Positions 8,632 to 16,203 are shown, counted from the first letter of the stretch. The stretch is 64,000 bases of DNA from Streptomyces echinatus (GCF_014203595.1 NZ_JACHJK010000002.1:743342-807341), one strand, 5' to 3'. The notes: generated by a model not told the origin, from the letters alone. Program-made: numbers and translations.

Positions 8632-9368
8632 ACGGTCGACGCTACCTGTCGCGCGAACTCCTGCGTGGGCACAGCGTGATGCCAGGCGGCGTCTCGGGCC
8701 TGGCATGCGGCGAGTACCTCTGCGGGGTCGTCGGTGACGTACACGCCGAGCGTGGTGTCGTCCTCGTCGAACGCGAACCGGGCGACGATGCGGGAGTCGA
8801 AGAGCCAGAAGTCGTAGTCGGGCAGGCGCAGCCGCTCGGCGTGGGCGCGGGTCAGGTTGCGGATGTCCTCGCCCGCGGCCACATTGCCGGGCGCGCTCGC
8901 GAGCAGGAACCGCTGCCCGTCGGTGGGCGGGTCGTCGACCAGGCGCACGCGCTCGAACCGCTTCCCCGCGGCCGTCTGCTCGGCGACGTTCTCCCGCCAC
9001 GCGTTGGCGGGGTCGGCAGCGATGTCCTCGCCGGACTGCCAGCGTGCCCACTTCGGGCTGCGGCGGTCGGAGGCGTAGCCGCGGCGCGTCTCCAGCCGCC
9101 AGGCGGTGTGCCGGAACTCGCGGAACATGTGGGCGATGGACGAGAACGGCGCCAGTGCCGGGGCCTCGGTCTTCGGCGCGTACCGGGTGAGCAGGCTACG
9201 CGGGACGCGTACGAAGGTCTCCGTGGGCTTCACGTCGCGCAGCTGCACCAGATGTTCGGGGTCGGTCTCGCGGTCACCCTGCACGAGGATCTCGTCGGTT
9301 CCCTCGATCTCGTACAGGGTGGGGCAGTCGCCGTCGTCGCTGGTGGTGCCGATGAACCTGAGCGCCAT
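8628..9368 (-). CDS. DUF6879-family protein, partner of the XRE regulator
   Basis: 246 residues. The C-terminal about 165 residues match DUF6879: MFREFRHTAWRLETRRGYA at the start, GEDIRNLTRAHAERLRLPDYD, then DFWLFDSRIVARFAFDED. The first about 70 residues (MALRFIGTTSDDGDCPTLYE) resemble a stand-alone small protein often found next to these regulators, so this looks like a fusion of two usually separate partners. The ATG follows a GGAGG Shine-Dalgarno sequence. It is the first gene of the operon and is coupled to the regulator. By analogy it is a modulator of the XRE protein. Confidence 0.8.
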   Translation of the reverse strand: MALRFIGTTSDDGDCPTLYEIEGTDEILVQGDRETDPEHLVQLRDVKPTETFVRVPRSLLTRYAPKTEAPALAPFSSIAHMFREFRHTAWRLETRRGYASDRRSPKWARWQSGEDIAADPANAWRENVAEQTAAGKRFERVRLVDDPPTDGQRFLLASAPGNVAAGEDIRNLTRAHAERLRLPDYDFWLFDSRIVARFAFDEDDTTLGVYVTDDPAEVLAACQARDAAWHHAVPTQEFARQVASTV

Positions 9369-9441
9369 GGTGCCTCCACGTTCTGGTAGTTGAACCCCCA
9401 GAATGCGCGGGACGGCGCCGAGGCGGAGAGCGATTGCGGCA

Positions 9442-9480
9442 GATTGCGCGCGCTCGCACGGGCGTGCTTATTGCGCGCAA
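9442..9480 (-). promoter_or_regulatory. repeated TTGCGCGC elements upstream of the DUF6879/XRE operon
   Basis: The 127-bp gap between the lipoprotein stop and the DUF6879 start contains a perfect palindrome TTGCGCGCAA at 9471-9480 and a second ATTGCGCGCGC at 9443-9453, with a half-site GATTGCGG at 9432. Similar TTGCGC elements recur at 7738 in front of the small-protein genes. They are candidate binding sites for the XRE regulator; this is inference from position and symmetry only. Confidence 0.4.
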
Positions 9481-9495
9481 CCAGACCGCCAGCGG

Positions 9496-10089
9496 TCAGA
9501 CCTTGGGCACTGTCCACGTGATCGGTTCGCGGCCCTGGGGCGCGTAGATGATCTCGTTGGGGCGGCTGCCCTTCTCCACGCTCAGCGTGATCAGGCCACG
9601 CAGGCATCTGCCGGGTTGGACGAGGGAGCCGACGACGGGGTACTCCGGCTTGGGGATGCCGGCGCCGCTGATGCCGGGGGCCTGCAGCTGCGTGTCGTCG
9701 GGGAAGCCGAGCTTCCAGGGCGTCTGGCTGACCTGCACGTTGGAACTGGTGGGGTCGGCACACACTTTCACGTCGATCAGCGCCCACACGGGGTGAGGGA
9801 AGTCGGAGAGTGCCTGAACGAGATGGACGCCGGGAGCGGGCTGCGTGTAGCGGAGGACGGTGGTGGTGCCGCTGACGTGGCTGCCGTCGAGGTCTGTGTC
9901 TGACCAGTGATGCCCGGAGCCGAGCCGAAGCGGGGCGCTGGCGGCCTTGGGTGAGGCCGTGGCAGTGGGCGTGCTGCTGGGCTTTGCAGCGGGCTTGGTC
10001 GCCTTGTCATCGTTGCCTTCGCTGCTGCAGGCGGTGGCGGTGGTGATGGCGAGTAGGGCGCCGGCGAGCGCGGCTGTCCTCGTGTGCAT
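9496..10089 (-). CDS. secreted lipoprotein of unknown function
   Basis: 197 residues. It has a short basic N terminus (MHTRTA), a hydrophobic stretch and a lipobox ending TATAC, so Cys21 would be lipidated and the protein anchored on the outer face of the membrane. A Thr/Lys/Pro/Ala-rich linker (residues 25-52) follows, then a globular domain with a single further pair of cysteines (VCADP and RCLRGLITL) that could form a disulfide. No family is recognised. It is upstream of, and co-oriented with, the XRE operon but separated by a promoter-like gap. Confidence 0.78.
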   Translation of the reverse strand: MHTRTAALAGALLAITTATACSSEGNDDKATKPAAKPSSTPTATASPKAASAPLRLGSGHHWSDTDLDGSHVSGTTTVLRYTQPAPGVHLVQALSDFPHPVWALIDVKVCADPTSSNVQVSQTPWKLGFPDDTQLQAPGISGAGIPKPEYPVVGSLVQPGRCLRGLITLSVEKGSRPNEIIYAPQGREPITWTVPKV

Positions 10090-10427
10090 GGTGTCCCCTT
10101 TGGGTCAATGCGCGGGAGGATCATGCGTGCATCGATGGTGACGGGTAGGCCTTGTGTCCGGCTTGTGACGCGAGAAGCAATGGCGAGGTCTACCTCGGGA
10201 TCGCGTCCTACACCGAAGCGGCGCTCGAAGGCGCTCTGCCGCTGCCGACCGAGGAAGTCCCAACGTGTCGCCTGTGCGACTTCGTTGTACAGCGCCTCAA
10301 CTGCGCAGCCTATTGCGGGTTCGTACACTTCGGGCACCAGCTCTTGCAGGGAAATGAGCTGGGCATGGGCGGCGATGTTGAGTGGCCACGCTCGACGGGG
10401 TCCGTAGATCTTCTGCAGCGAGCGTAA
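10090..10427 (-). pseudogene. 5'- and 3'-truncated coding remnant of unknown family
   Basis: One minus-strand frame gives coherent protein-like sequence (SLQKIYGPRRAWPLNIAAH, ISLQELVPEVYEP, YNEVAQATRWDFLGRQRQ, VTIDARMILPRID). It has an in-frame TGA just upstream, no good start, and it runs without a stop into the lipoprotein gene. A GTG at 10337 is the first possible start. A short ATG frame at 10437 (MTTLTLAAEDLRTP) in a different register could be its displaced N terminus. The region has lower GC than its surroundings. I read it as a gene fragment; a weaker plus-strand ORF at 10152-10427 covers the same bases. Confidence 0.35.
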
Positions 10428-10459
10428 GGGTAGTCATCGACTGAGACACAGCAGTTTGA

Positions 10460-10488
10460 GCCCAGTCCGGCCGGCTCGTTGACTGGGC
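10460..10488. terminator. hairpin in the decayed region
   Basis: An 8-bp stem (GCCCAGTC with GACTGGGC) and 13-nt loop. The intergenic stretch 10428-10573 has no gene. Confidence 0.35.
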
Positions 10489-10573
10489 GCACTGGCGGCT
10501 TCAGGGTGAACTCGCCTGCAGCGAGTGGACGCCGCCGTGCCGTCGCCGATGGACTACGACTGGTGAGAGCACG

Positions 10574-10600
10574 AGCGCCCCGCCACTCGGGCGGGGCGCT
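10574..10600 (-). terminator. strong hairpin after the small membrane-protein gene
   Basis: A perfect 11-bp stem (10574-10584 with 10590-10600) and 5-nt loop begins 13 bp past the stop codon of the minus-strand gene that ends at 10614. Confidence 0.65.
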
Positions 10601-10613
10601 GTGGCCGGTTCTG

Positions 10614-10958
10614 CTACTTGCCGACGTTGATCTTCTCGTTGTCGAGGAGGGCGGTGTGGGTCGCCGCAGTGATCATCATCAGAATGAGGAGCAGGCCCGC
10701 GAACGGTGCCCCCGCGTCACCGTCCTTCGGACTGATCAGGAACACGCTGCCGAAGATGACGAGCTCCCCGACCACGTAGGTGATCGCCAGCCACGGCTTG
10801 ACGACGCCTTTCACCGCGGCGACGACGAATGGTACGGCGGCGGCCAGGCCGAGGGAGACGAGAGGGACGAGTGTCCAGATCACCTTGGCCACGGAGGTGT
10901 TGAACATGCGGGGCCGGGTGGGGGTGTACGGGGTGGTGAAGTAAGGGTTCGTGGCCAT
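10614..10958 (-). CDS. small integral membrane protein
   Basis: 114 residues from ATG 10958. After a polar N terminus of about 23 residues come three hydrophobic helices (about 26-50, 55-77 and 83-103) and a short charged tail. It resembles small membrane proteins often seen among spread/transfer genes of Streptomyces integrative elements, but no specific family is recognised. A strong terminator follows. Within this decayed block it is one of the few intact frames. Confidence 0.65.
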   Translation of the reverse strand: MATNPYFTTPYTPTRPRMFNTSVAKVIWTLVPLVSLGLAAAVPFVVAAVKGVVKPWLAITYVVGELVIFGSVFLISPKDGDAGAPFAGLLLILMMITAATHTALLDNEKINVGK

Positions 10959-11084
10959 GGGTCTCCCTCGCGGTTGTGGGTGGCGTGTGGGGCAGTGTGC
11001 TGCGGTGGGGCGGGGTCCGTGGGGGTTTCTGACGAATTGACGCCTACGGGTGATCGGGCTGTCGTGTGGCGTGCCGCTCTGGAC

Positions 11085-11216
11085 TCAGCGGCTGCCCGCC
11101 TCATGCGTACGACGCCAGGCGTTGTGGGCGCGCCGACCGGCTCGCAGGCGGAGCTTGCGGCCGCGGCAGCGCGGGCAATTTTGGGTGCCTGCGGGGTGGG
11201 CTCGCTCGTCGGGCAC
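11085..11216 (-). CDS. possible 43-residue CxxC protein
   Basis: A GTG at 11216 opens a frame with a CPRC motif followed by a strongly basic stretch (RGRKLRLRAGRR) and a stop at 11085. This resembles half of a zinc-ribbon of the kind found in small plasmid or ICE proteins. It overlaps the end of the frameshifted gene described next and could instead be the true C-terminal end of that gene in a third frame. Too short to decide. Confidence 0.3.
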   Translation of the reverse strand: MPDERAHPAGTQNCPRCRGRKLRLRAGRRAHNAWRRTHEAGSR

Positions 11217-11449
11217 CGCCGGCGAAGGCAGCGAAGGCGGCGATCAGGGTGACGGCGGCGACGTACTCGCTCTTCCGCGGCCGGTACGCGGCGACGAGCC
11301 GGGCGACCTGGGCGAAGGTCCAGCGGCTGACGCTGTGGGTGCGGTGGGCGTGGCCGCCGGCGACGGTGCGGCGGGGGGGCGGCCGGGGGGACGGCGAGGC
11401 GCTTGGCGGCGGAGCGCAGTCCCTTGACGACACCGGCGGCGATGGCCAC
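11214..11449 (-). pseudogene. frameshifted small gene, possible element protein
   Basis: One frame starts at a GTG (11449) and reads VKGLRSAAKRLAVPPA; coherent protein sequence then continues one base out of phase as THSVSRWTFAQVARLVAAY and RKSEYVAAVTLIAAFAAFAG. The switch falls at runs of seven and six G residues around 11371-11390, and removal of one G would join the two parts into one protein with a basic first half and a hydrophobic end. In-frame protein-like sequence also extends upstream of 11449 to a TAG near 11557, so the true start is uncertain. It is either a genuine pseudogene or a homopolymer sequencing error. Confidence 0.45.
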
Positions 11450-11543
11450 GGTGGCGAGGGAGCGGGGGGCGGAGTCGGCGTCAGGCCCCCCGCTCGGTGT
11501 TGGCGCACCGGCGGGCCCGTCCCGTTTCCGAGAGGCTTGACCT

Positions 11544-11578
11544 TGTATCTACACAGCATCCATAACCTTGTAGATACA
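11544..11578. promoter_or_regulatory. 10-bp inverted repeat, candidate operator
   Basis: TGTATCTACA (11544-11553) and its exact reverse complement TGTAGATACA (11569-11578) lie with centres 25 bp apart, in an AT-rich island between the two frameshifted genes that face away from each other. The spacing, about two and a half helical turns, and the symmetry suggest a dimeric repressor site, for example of the GntR type common in Streptomyces mobile elements. No repressor gene remains beside it. Confidence 0.45.
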
Positions 11579-11619
11579 CGAAACCCCGTGCGAGGATCTG
11601 TGATCCACGAGAGAGAGCC

Positions 11620-11957
11620 GTGGCGGAGCAGTCAGCAGAGACGAAGCGGCACACGACCCCCCGGGCCGATCCGGGTGCCGGACCCGCTGTGGCAGGCATA
11701 CGGGCGTGTGTGAGCGACTGGGCACCGATCGCACGAACGACGTCCTGGACCACATGAAGGCGCGGATCCGCGAACACGGCACCGATGAAGACCGTGCGGA
11801 TCTTGAGCGGGCCGAGAAGGAAGTCGCCGAGCGCCGCGCCCGCAAGGGCGGCCGGCCGAAGCAGGAACCCCCGGGCCGACAGTTGGGGGTCGGGGCGGCG
11901 ACGTCTCACACTCGTCTCACAAACCGATGCGCGCACACCCGCCCGACAGCCCGTTGA
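11620..11957 (+). pseudogene. small DNA-binding/antitoxin-like gene with two frameshifts
   Basis: A GTG at 11620 preceded by GAGAGAG starts VAEQSAETKRHTTPR in one frame. The sequence continues as PIRVPDPLWQAYGRV one base further on, ending in TGA at 11713, and then as CERLGTDRTNDVLDHM, HGTDEDRADLERAEKEVAE and RRARKGGRPK in the third frame. Joined, these give a roughly 90-residue basic protein of the kind that reads VPDxLWxxYxxVCxRLG, widespread near Streptomyces integrative elements and resembling ribbon-helix-helix antitoxins. The first shift is at a C6/G3 run, the second at a GTGTGT repeat. The last about 28 codons are probably read-through into non-coding DNA. Confidence 0.6.
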
Positions 11958-12023
11958 CCTGTAGTTTCCTACGGCTCCTGGATGGTACGGACCCTGTATG
12001 GACGGACTGTAAACTCTGGACAC

Positions 12024-13466
12024 GTGACTTCTGCGCCCGCCAAGCCCCGCATCCCGAACGTCCTCGCCGGACGCTACGCCTCGACCGAGCTCGCCACGCT
12101 CTGGTCCCCCGAGCAGAAGGTGAAGCTGGAGCGGCAGCTCTGGCTCGCCGTGCTGCGGGCCCAGAAGGACCTCGGCATCGACGTGCCGGACGAGGCGATC
12201 GCCGACTACGAGCGCGTCCTCGGCACCGTCGACCTCACCTCGATCGCCGAGCGCGAGAAGGTCACCCGGCACGACGTGAAGGCCCGGATCGAGGAGTTCA
12301 ACGACCTCGCCGGGCACGAGCACGTGCACAAGGGCATGACCTCCCGTGACCTCACGGAGAACGTCGAGCAGCTGCAGATCCGGCTCTCCCTGGAGCTGGT
12401 GCGCGACCGCACGGTGGCCGTCCTCGCCCGCCTCGGCAAGCTCTCGGGCGAGTACGCCGAGCTGGTGATGGCCGGGCGCTCGCACAACGTGGCCGCTCAG
12501 GCCACCACCCTCGGCAAGCGTTTCGCGACCGCCGCCGACGAGCTGCTCGTGGCGTACGGCCGCATCGAGGAGCTGCTGGGCCGCTACCCGCTGCGCGGCA
12601 TCAAGGGCCCGGTGGGCACCGCGCAGGACATGCTCGACCTGCTGGGCGGTGACGCGGCGAAGCTGGCCGACCTGGAGAACCGGATCGCCCGGCATCTGGG
12701 CTTCTCCCAGGCCTTCACCTCCGTCGGCCAGGTCTACCCGCGCTCGCTGGACTACGAGGTCGTCACCGCGCTGGTGCAGCTGGCCGCGGCGCCGTCCTCG
12801 CTGGCCAAGACGATCCGGCTGATGGCCGGGCACGAGCTGGTCACCGAGGGCTTCAAGCCGGGCCAGGTCGGCTCCTCGGCCATGCCGCACAAGATGAACA
12901 CCCGCTCCTGCGAGCGCGTCAACGGCCTCATGGTCATCCTGCGCGGCTACGCCTCGATGACCGGCGAGCTGGCGGGCGACCAGTGGAACGAGGGCGACGT
13001 GTCCTGCTCGGTGGTGCGCCGGGTTGCGCTGCCGGACGCGTTCTTCGCCCTGGACGGCCTGCTGGAGACCTTCCTGACCGTCCTCGACGAGTTCGGTGCC
13101 TTCCCGGCCGTCGTCGCCCGTGAGCTGGACCGCTACCTGCCGTTCCTGGCCACCACCAAGGTGCTGATGGGTGCCGTGCGGGCCGGTGTCGGCCGCGAGG
13201 TCGCGCACGAGGCGATCAAGGAGAACGCGGTCGCCACCGCGCTGGCGATGCGCGAGCAGGGCGCCGAGCGCAACGACCTGCTCGACAAGCTCTCCGCCGA
13301 CGGGCGCCTGCCGCTCGACCGTGAGCAGCTGGCCGCGCTGATGGCCGACAAGCTCTCCTTCACCGGCGCCGCCGCCGACCAGGTCGGCGTGGTCGTCGGC
13401 CGGATCGAGGAGATCGTCAAGCGGCACCCGGAGGCCGCCGGCTACACCCCCGGAGCGATCCTCTGA
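12024..13466 (+). CDS. purB: adenylosuccinate lyase
   Basis: 480 residues from GTG 12024 (VTSAPAKPRIPNVLAGRYAS, the conserved N terminus). The upstream ATG at 11982 would add non-conserved residues. It catalyses two steps of purine synthesis, SAICAR to AICAR and adenylosuccinate to AMP, as a homotetramer in the cytosol. The fumarase/lyase superfamily signature is seen as GSSAMPHKMN around residues 290-300, with the catalytic HNVAAQ region near 157 and THKGMTS-like block (HVHKGMTSRDLTEN). A TAAACT hexamer 9 bp upstream of the GTG suggests a leaderless or very short-leader mRNA. It marks the return to core chromosome after the accessory block. Confidence 0.97.
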   Translation: MTSAPAKPRIPNVLAGRYASTELATLWSPEQKVKLERQLWLAVLRAQKDLGIDVPDEAIADYERVLGTVDLTSIAEREKVTRHDVKARIEEFNDLAGHEHVHKGMTSRDLTENVEQLQIRLSLELVRDRTVAVLARLGKLSGEYAELVMAGRSHNVAAQATTLGKRFATAADELLVAYGRIEELLGRYPLRGIKGPVGTAQDMLDLLGGDAAKLADLENRIARHLGFSQAFTSVGQVYPRSLDYEVVTALVQLAAAPSSLAKTIRLMAGHELVTEGFKPGQVGSSAMPHKMNTRSCERVNGLMVILRGYASMTGELAGDQWNEGDVSCSVVRRVALPDAFFALDGLLETFLTVLDEFGAFPAVVARELDRYLPFLATTKVLMGAVRAGVGREVAHEAIKENAVATALAMREQGAERNDLLDKLSADGRLPLDREQLAALMADKLSFTGAAADQVGVVVGRIEEIVKRHPEAAGYTPGAIL

Positions 13467-14068
13467 CCCGCGCACCGCGCTCTCCCCGCTTCACCCGGGC
13501 GGAACTGGAGGCCGCCCGCGACCGTCTCGTCCCGGACGTGGTCGCGGACGGCCTCCGTGTGCTGTTCTGCGGGATCAACCCGGGGCTGATGACGGCGGCC
13601 ACCGGCCACCACTTCGCCCGCCCCGGCAACCGGTTCTGGCCGGTGCTGCACCTGTCCGGCTTCACACCCCGGTTGCTGAGGCCGGCCGAGCAGGGCGAGC
13701 TGCTGTCGTACGGGCTCGGCATCACCAATGTGGTGGCACGGGCGACCGCGCGGGCGGACGAGCTGACCGCCGAGGAGTACGTCGAGGGCGGGCGGCTGCT
13801 GGCCGGGAAGGTGACGCGGCTGCGGCCGGGGTGGCTGGCGGTCGTCGGCGTGACCGCGTACCGCGCGGCCTTCGCCGACCGCACGGCCCGGGTCGGCCCG
13901 CAGGAGCGGACGATCGGGGACACCCGGGTGTGGGTGCTGCCCAATCCCAGCGGCCTGAACGCGCACTGGACGGCGGCCACGATGGCGGAGGAGTTCGCCC
14001 GGCTGCGGGAGGCGGCGGGCGCGGCCGGTCACGGCGGGTCGGACTCCGTCACTATGCCGAGCAGCTGA
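13463..14068 (+). CDS. mug: G/U mismatch-specific uracil-DNA glycosylase
   Basis: MUG/TDG-type glycosylase that removes uracil or ethenocytosine from mismatched duplexes. The active-site motif GINPGL and the second motif NPSGLNAHW are both intact. The first standard start is GTG 13538, but the frame is open and conserved-looking upstream (FTRAELEAARDRLVPDVVADG), up to CTG 13463, which overlaps the purB TGA in a CTGA arrangement. I therefore prefer the rare CTG start (201 residues); the GTG start would give 176. The 3' end overlaps the convergent hypothetical gene by 40 bp. Confidence 0.85.
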   Translation: MTRAPRSPRFTRAELEAARDRLVPDVVADGLRVLFCGINPGLMTAATGHHFARPGNRFWPVLHLSGFTPRLLRPAEQGELLSYGLGITNVVARATARADELTAEEYVEGGRLLAGKVTRLRPGWLAVVGVTAYRAAFADRTARVGPQERTIGDTRVWVLPNPSGLNAHWTAATMAEEFARLREAAGAAGHGGSDSVTMPSS

Positions 14069-14472
14069 AAGGGCAGCTCCTTGTCCCACTGGGAGACGCC
14101 GAGGGCGACCCAGCGGCCCGCCTCCGGCACCCGCCAGAGCCGGACGTCCGGGACGTGACCGCTGAGCCCGGCCCAGGGTTCCGCGAGGGCCTCGCCCGCC
14201 ATGCCGCGGTGGAGCACGCTGTACAGGCTGAAGTGCAGCGACGGCCCCCACCGCGCGCCGAGCCGCTCCGCGAGAGCGTCCCGGTCGGCGTCGTACTGCG
14301 CCTCGGTCTCCTCCCGTTCGCCGTCGTGGACGTCCCAGAAGTCCTGGCTGGTCTGTAATGCGGCTATGTGATAGCCGGGCCCGCTCTCGCCGTGCTCCGT
14401 CCTGCCGTACGCGGCCGGGAACTCCCGGGCGCACAGCAGGTCGATGAGGGTCAGACACTTCGCGATGTCCAT
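14029..14472 (-). CDS. hypothetical protein
   Basis: 147 residues from ATG 14472. It is acidic and soluble, with several tryptophans (DFWDVHDGE, RWVALGVSQWDKELPF). It has the look of small Streptomyces proteins of unknown function with an Imm- or SMI1-like composition, but I do not recognise a family. It converges on mug and overlaps its last 40 bp. An in-frame GTG slightly upstream is an alternative start. Confidence 0.65.
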   Translation of the reverse strand: MDIAKCLTLIDLLCAREFPAAYGRTEHGESGPGYHIAALQTSQDFWDVHDGEREETEAQYDADRDALAERLGARWGPSLHFSLYSVLHRGMAGEALAEPWAGLSGHVPDVRLWRVPEAGRWVALGVSQWDKELPFQLLGIVTESDPP

Positions 14473-14513
14473 GAGATCCAGTAAAGCGGGCACCACTGAC
14501 AAGTGGCGGCCTG

Positions 14514-15224
14514 TCAGACGTCCCTGCGCCGCAGGCTCCAGGCACCGGCGAGCAGGGCCGCCGCCGCCCACAGCGCGGTCACCGCGAGCCCGCTCCACGG
14601 GCCCAGGGTGCCGTCCCAGCCGCTGTGCAGGGCCACTTGGCCGGCCCGGTCGGGGAGGAAGTCGGCGACTCCGCCGGACAGGTCGCCGACGACGAAGGAC
14701 ACGATCAGCAGGAACGGGATCAGCACCGAGAGGGTCGCCATCCCGCTGCGCAGCACGGTCGCGAGTCCGGCGGCGAACAGGGCCATCAGCGTCAGGTGCA
14801 CGCCGCAGCCGACGGCGCCGCGCAGTCCCGCGGACCAGCCGGGCGCGGACGCGCCGAGGACCGACCGGCCCACCAGGAGCGTGACGAAACCGGTGAGCAG
14901 CCCGACGGCCAGCGCCGGCAGCGCGATCGCCGTCGCCTTCGCGACGAACCAGCGCCCCCGGTCGGGCACCGCGGACAGCGTCAGGCGCAGCGCGCCGCCC
15001 CGGAACTCGGACGCGACCGCCGTCGTACCGAAGGCGATGGCCGCGACCTGCCCGAAGTTGATGCCGAAGAACACCGAGAACAGCGGGTCGGAGTCGTCGG
15101 CGTCGGTGGCGGCGAGCGCCGAGAACGCGGCGGTGGCGACGAGGATCGCGGCGAGGGCGCCCAGCAGGGAGCGCAGGGTCCGGATCTTGATCCACTCGGC
15201 GTGGAGCGCGGGTGCGAACGACAT
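14514..15224 (-). CDS. ABC-2 type transporter permease
   Basis: 236 residues with six hydrophobic helices and the N-terminal HAEWIKIRTLRSLLGAL pattern typical of ABC-2 permeases partnered with small ATPases in actinobacteria. It starts 2 bp after the stop of the ATPase gene, so the two form an exporter. The divergent two-component system next door is a common neighbour and probable regulator. Substrate unknown; such pairs often confer resistance to peptides or antibiotics. Confidence 0.85.
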   Translation of the reverse strand: MSFAPALHAEWIKIRTLRSLLGALAAILVATAAFSALAATDADDSDPLFSVFFGINFGQVAAIAFGTTAVASEFRGGALRLTLSAVPDRGRWFVAKATAIALPALAVGLLTGFVTLLVGRSVLGASAPGWSAGLRGAVGCGVHLTLMALFAAGLATVLRSGMATLSVLIPFLLIVSFVVGDLSGGVADFLPDRAGQVALHSGWDGTLGPWSGLAVTALWAAAALLAGAWSLRRRDV

Positions 15225-15226
15225 GG

Positions 15227-16147
15227 TCAGGCCTCCTGGGGCGGTGCGGTGAACTCGGTCTCGGACGCCGTCAGATCGAGGTAGGCCTCCTCCAAGGTGG
15301 CTTCCCGGGTGGCGAGTTCCAGGACGGGGACGCCCGCCTCGGACATCAGCCGGCCGAGGTCGTCCACGCGCGTGTGCCGCACGATCCAGGTCCCGGCCTC
15401 GTCCCGGGAGGCGTCATGGCCGTGCCGGGCCAGGAGGTCGGAGAGGGCGGCGGGGTCGGTGGTGCGGATGCGGACGTGGGGCCGCACGCGCGCGTGGATG
15501 AATTCCCGCACCGGTGTGTCGGCGAGCAGCCGGCCCCGGCCGAGGATCAGCAGGTGGTCGGCGAACGCGGCGGTCTCGCCCATGAGGTGGCTGGAGACCA
15601 GGACCGTGCGGCCCTCCGCGGCGAGCCGCCGCAGCAGCGCCCGGATCCAGATGATGCCTTCGGGGTCGAGGCCGTTGGCGGGTTCGTCGAGCAGGACGAC
15701 CTCGGGGTCGCCGAGCAGGGCGGCGGCGATGCCGAGCCGCTGCCGCATGCCGAGGGAGTACGTCCGCACCCGGCGCCGCGCCACGGCGGCCAGGCCCGTC
15801 TCCTCCAGGACGGTGTCGACCCGGCGGGCCGGGACGCGGTTGCTCGCGGCGAGGGCCAGCAGATGGTCGCGGGCGGTGCGGGAGCCGTGCGCGGCGCCGG
15901 CGTCGAGGAGGGCGCCCACCCGGCGCAGGGGTTCGCGGAGCCGCGGGTACGCCTCGCCGCCGATGGTGGCGGTGCCGGCGGTGGGCCGGTCGAGGCCGAG
16001 GAGGAGACGGAAGGTCGTGGACTTGCCGGCGCCGTTGGGGCCGAGGAATCCGGTGACGCGGCCGGGCCGGACGCTGAAGTCGAGGCCGTCCACGACGCGC
16101 CGTCCGCCGTACTCCTTGGTGAGCTCTCGTACGTCGATGCTGGTCAT
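15227..16147 (-). CDS. ABC transporter ATP-binding protein
   Basis: 306 residues from ATG 16147. Walker A is GPNGAGKST (residues 36-44), the signature is YSLGMRQRLG, and Walker B is VVLLDEPANGLDPEG, followed by the switch histidine in VSSHLM. The C-terminal 80 residues are the extra domain usual in ABC-2 drug-export ATPases (LATREATLEEAYLDLT). It is the first gene of the transporter operon and diverges from the sensor kinase. Confidence 0.92.
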   Translation of the reverse strand: MTSIDVRELTKEYGGRRVVDGLDFSVRPGRVTGFLGPNGAGKSTTFRLLLGLDRPTAGTATIGGEAYPRLREPLRRVGALLDAGAAHGSRTARDHLLALAASNRVPARRVDTVLEETGLAAVARRRVRTYSLGMRQRLGIAAALLGDPEVVLLDEPANGLDPEGIIWIRALLRRLAAEGRTVLVSSHLMGETAAFADHLLILGRGRLLADTPVREFIHARVRPHVRIRTTDPAALSDLLARHGHDASRDEAGTWIVRHTRVDDLGRLMSEAGVPVLELATREATLEEAYLDLTASETEFTAPPQEA

Positions 16148-16203
16148 GGCAGACAGCCTGGCCGGGCACGGGCGCCCGTTCCTCCCCCGCCGGTGGAGAT
16201 CGT

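Noticed and set aside
10152..10427. Plus-strand 91-residue ORF with several cysteines
   Set aside because: Starts at TTG without a ribosome binding site and lies opposite a more protein-like minus-strand fragment; kept only as an alternative in that entry.
11982..13466. purB start at ATG 11982
   Set aside because: The extra residues (MVRTLYGRTVNSGH) are unlike the conserved N terminus, and they overlap the putative -10 element; GTG 12024 fits better.
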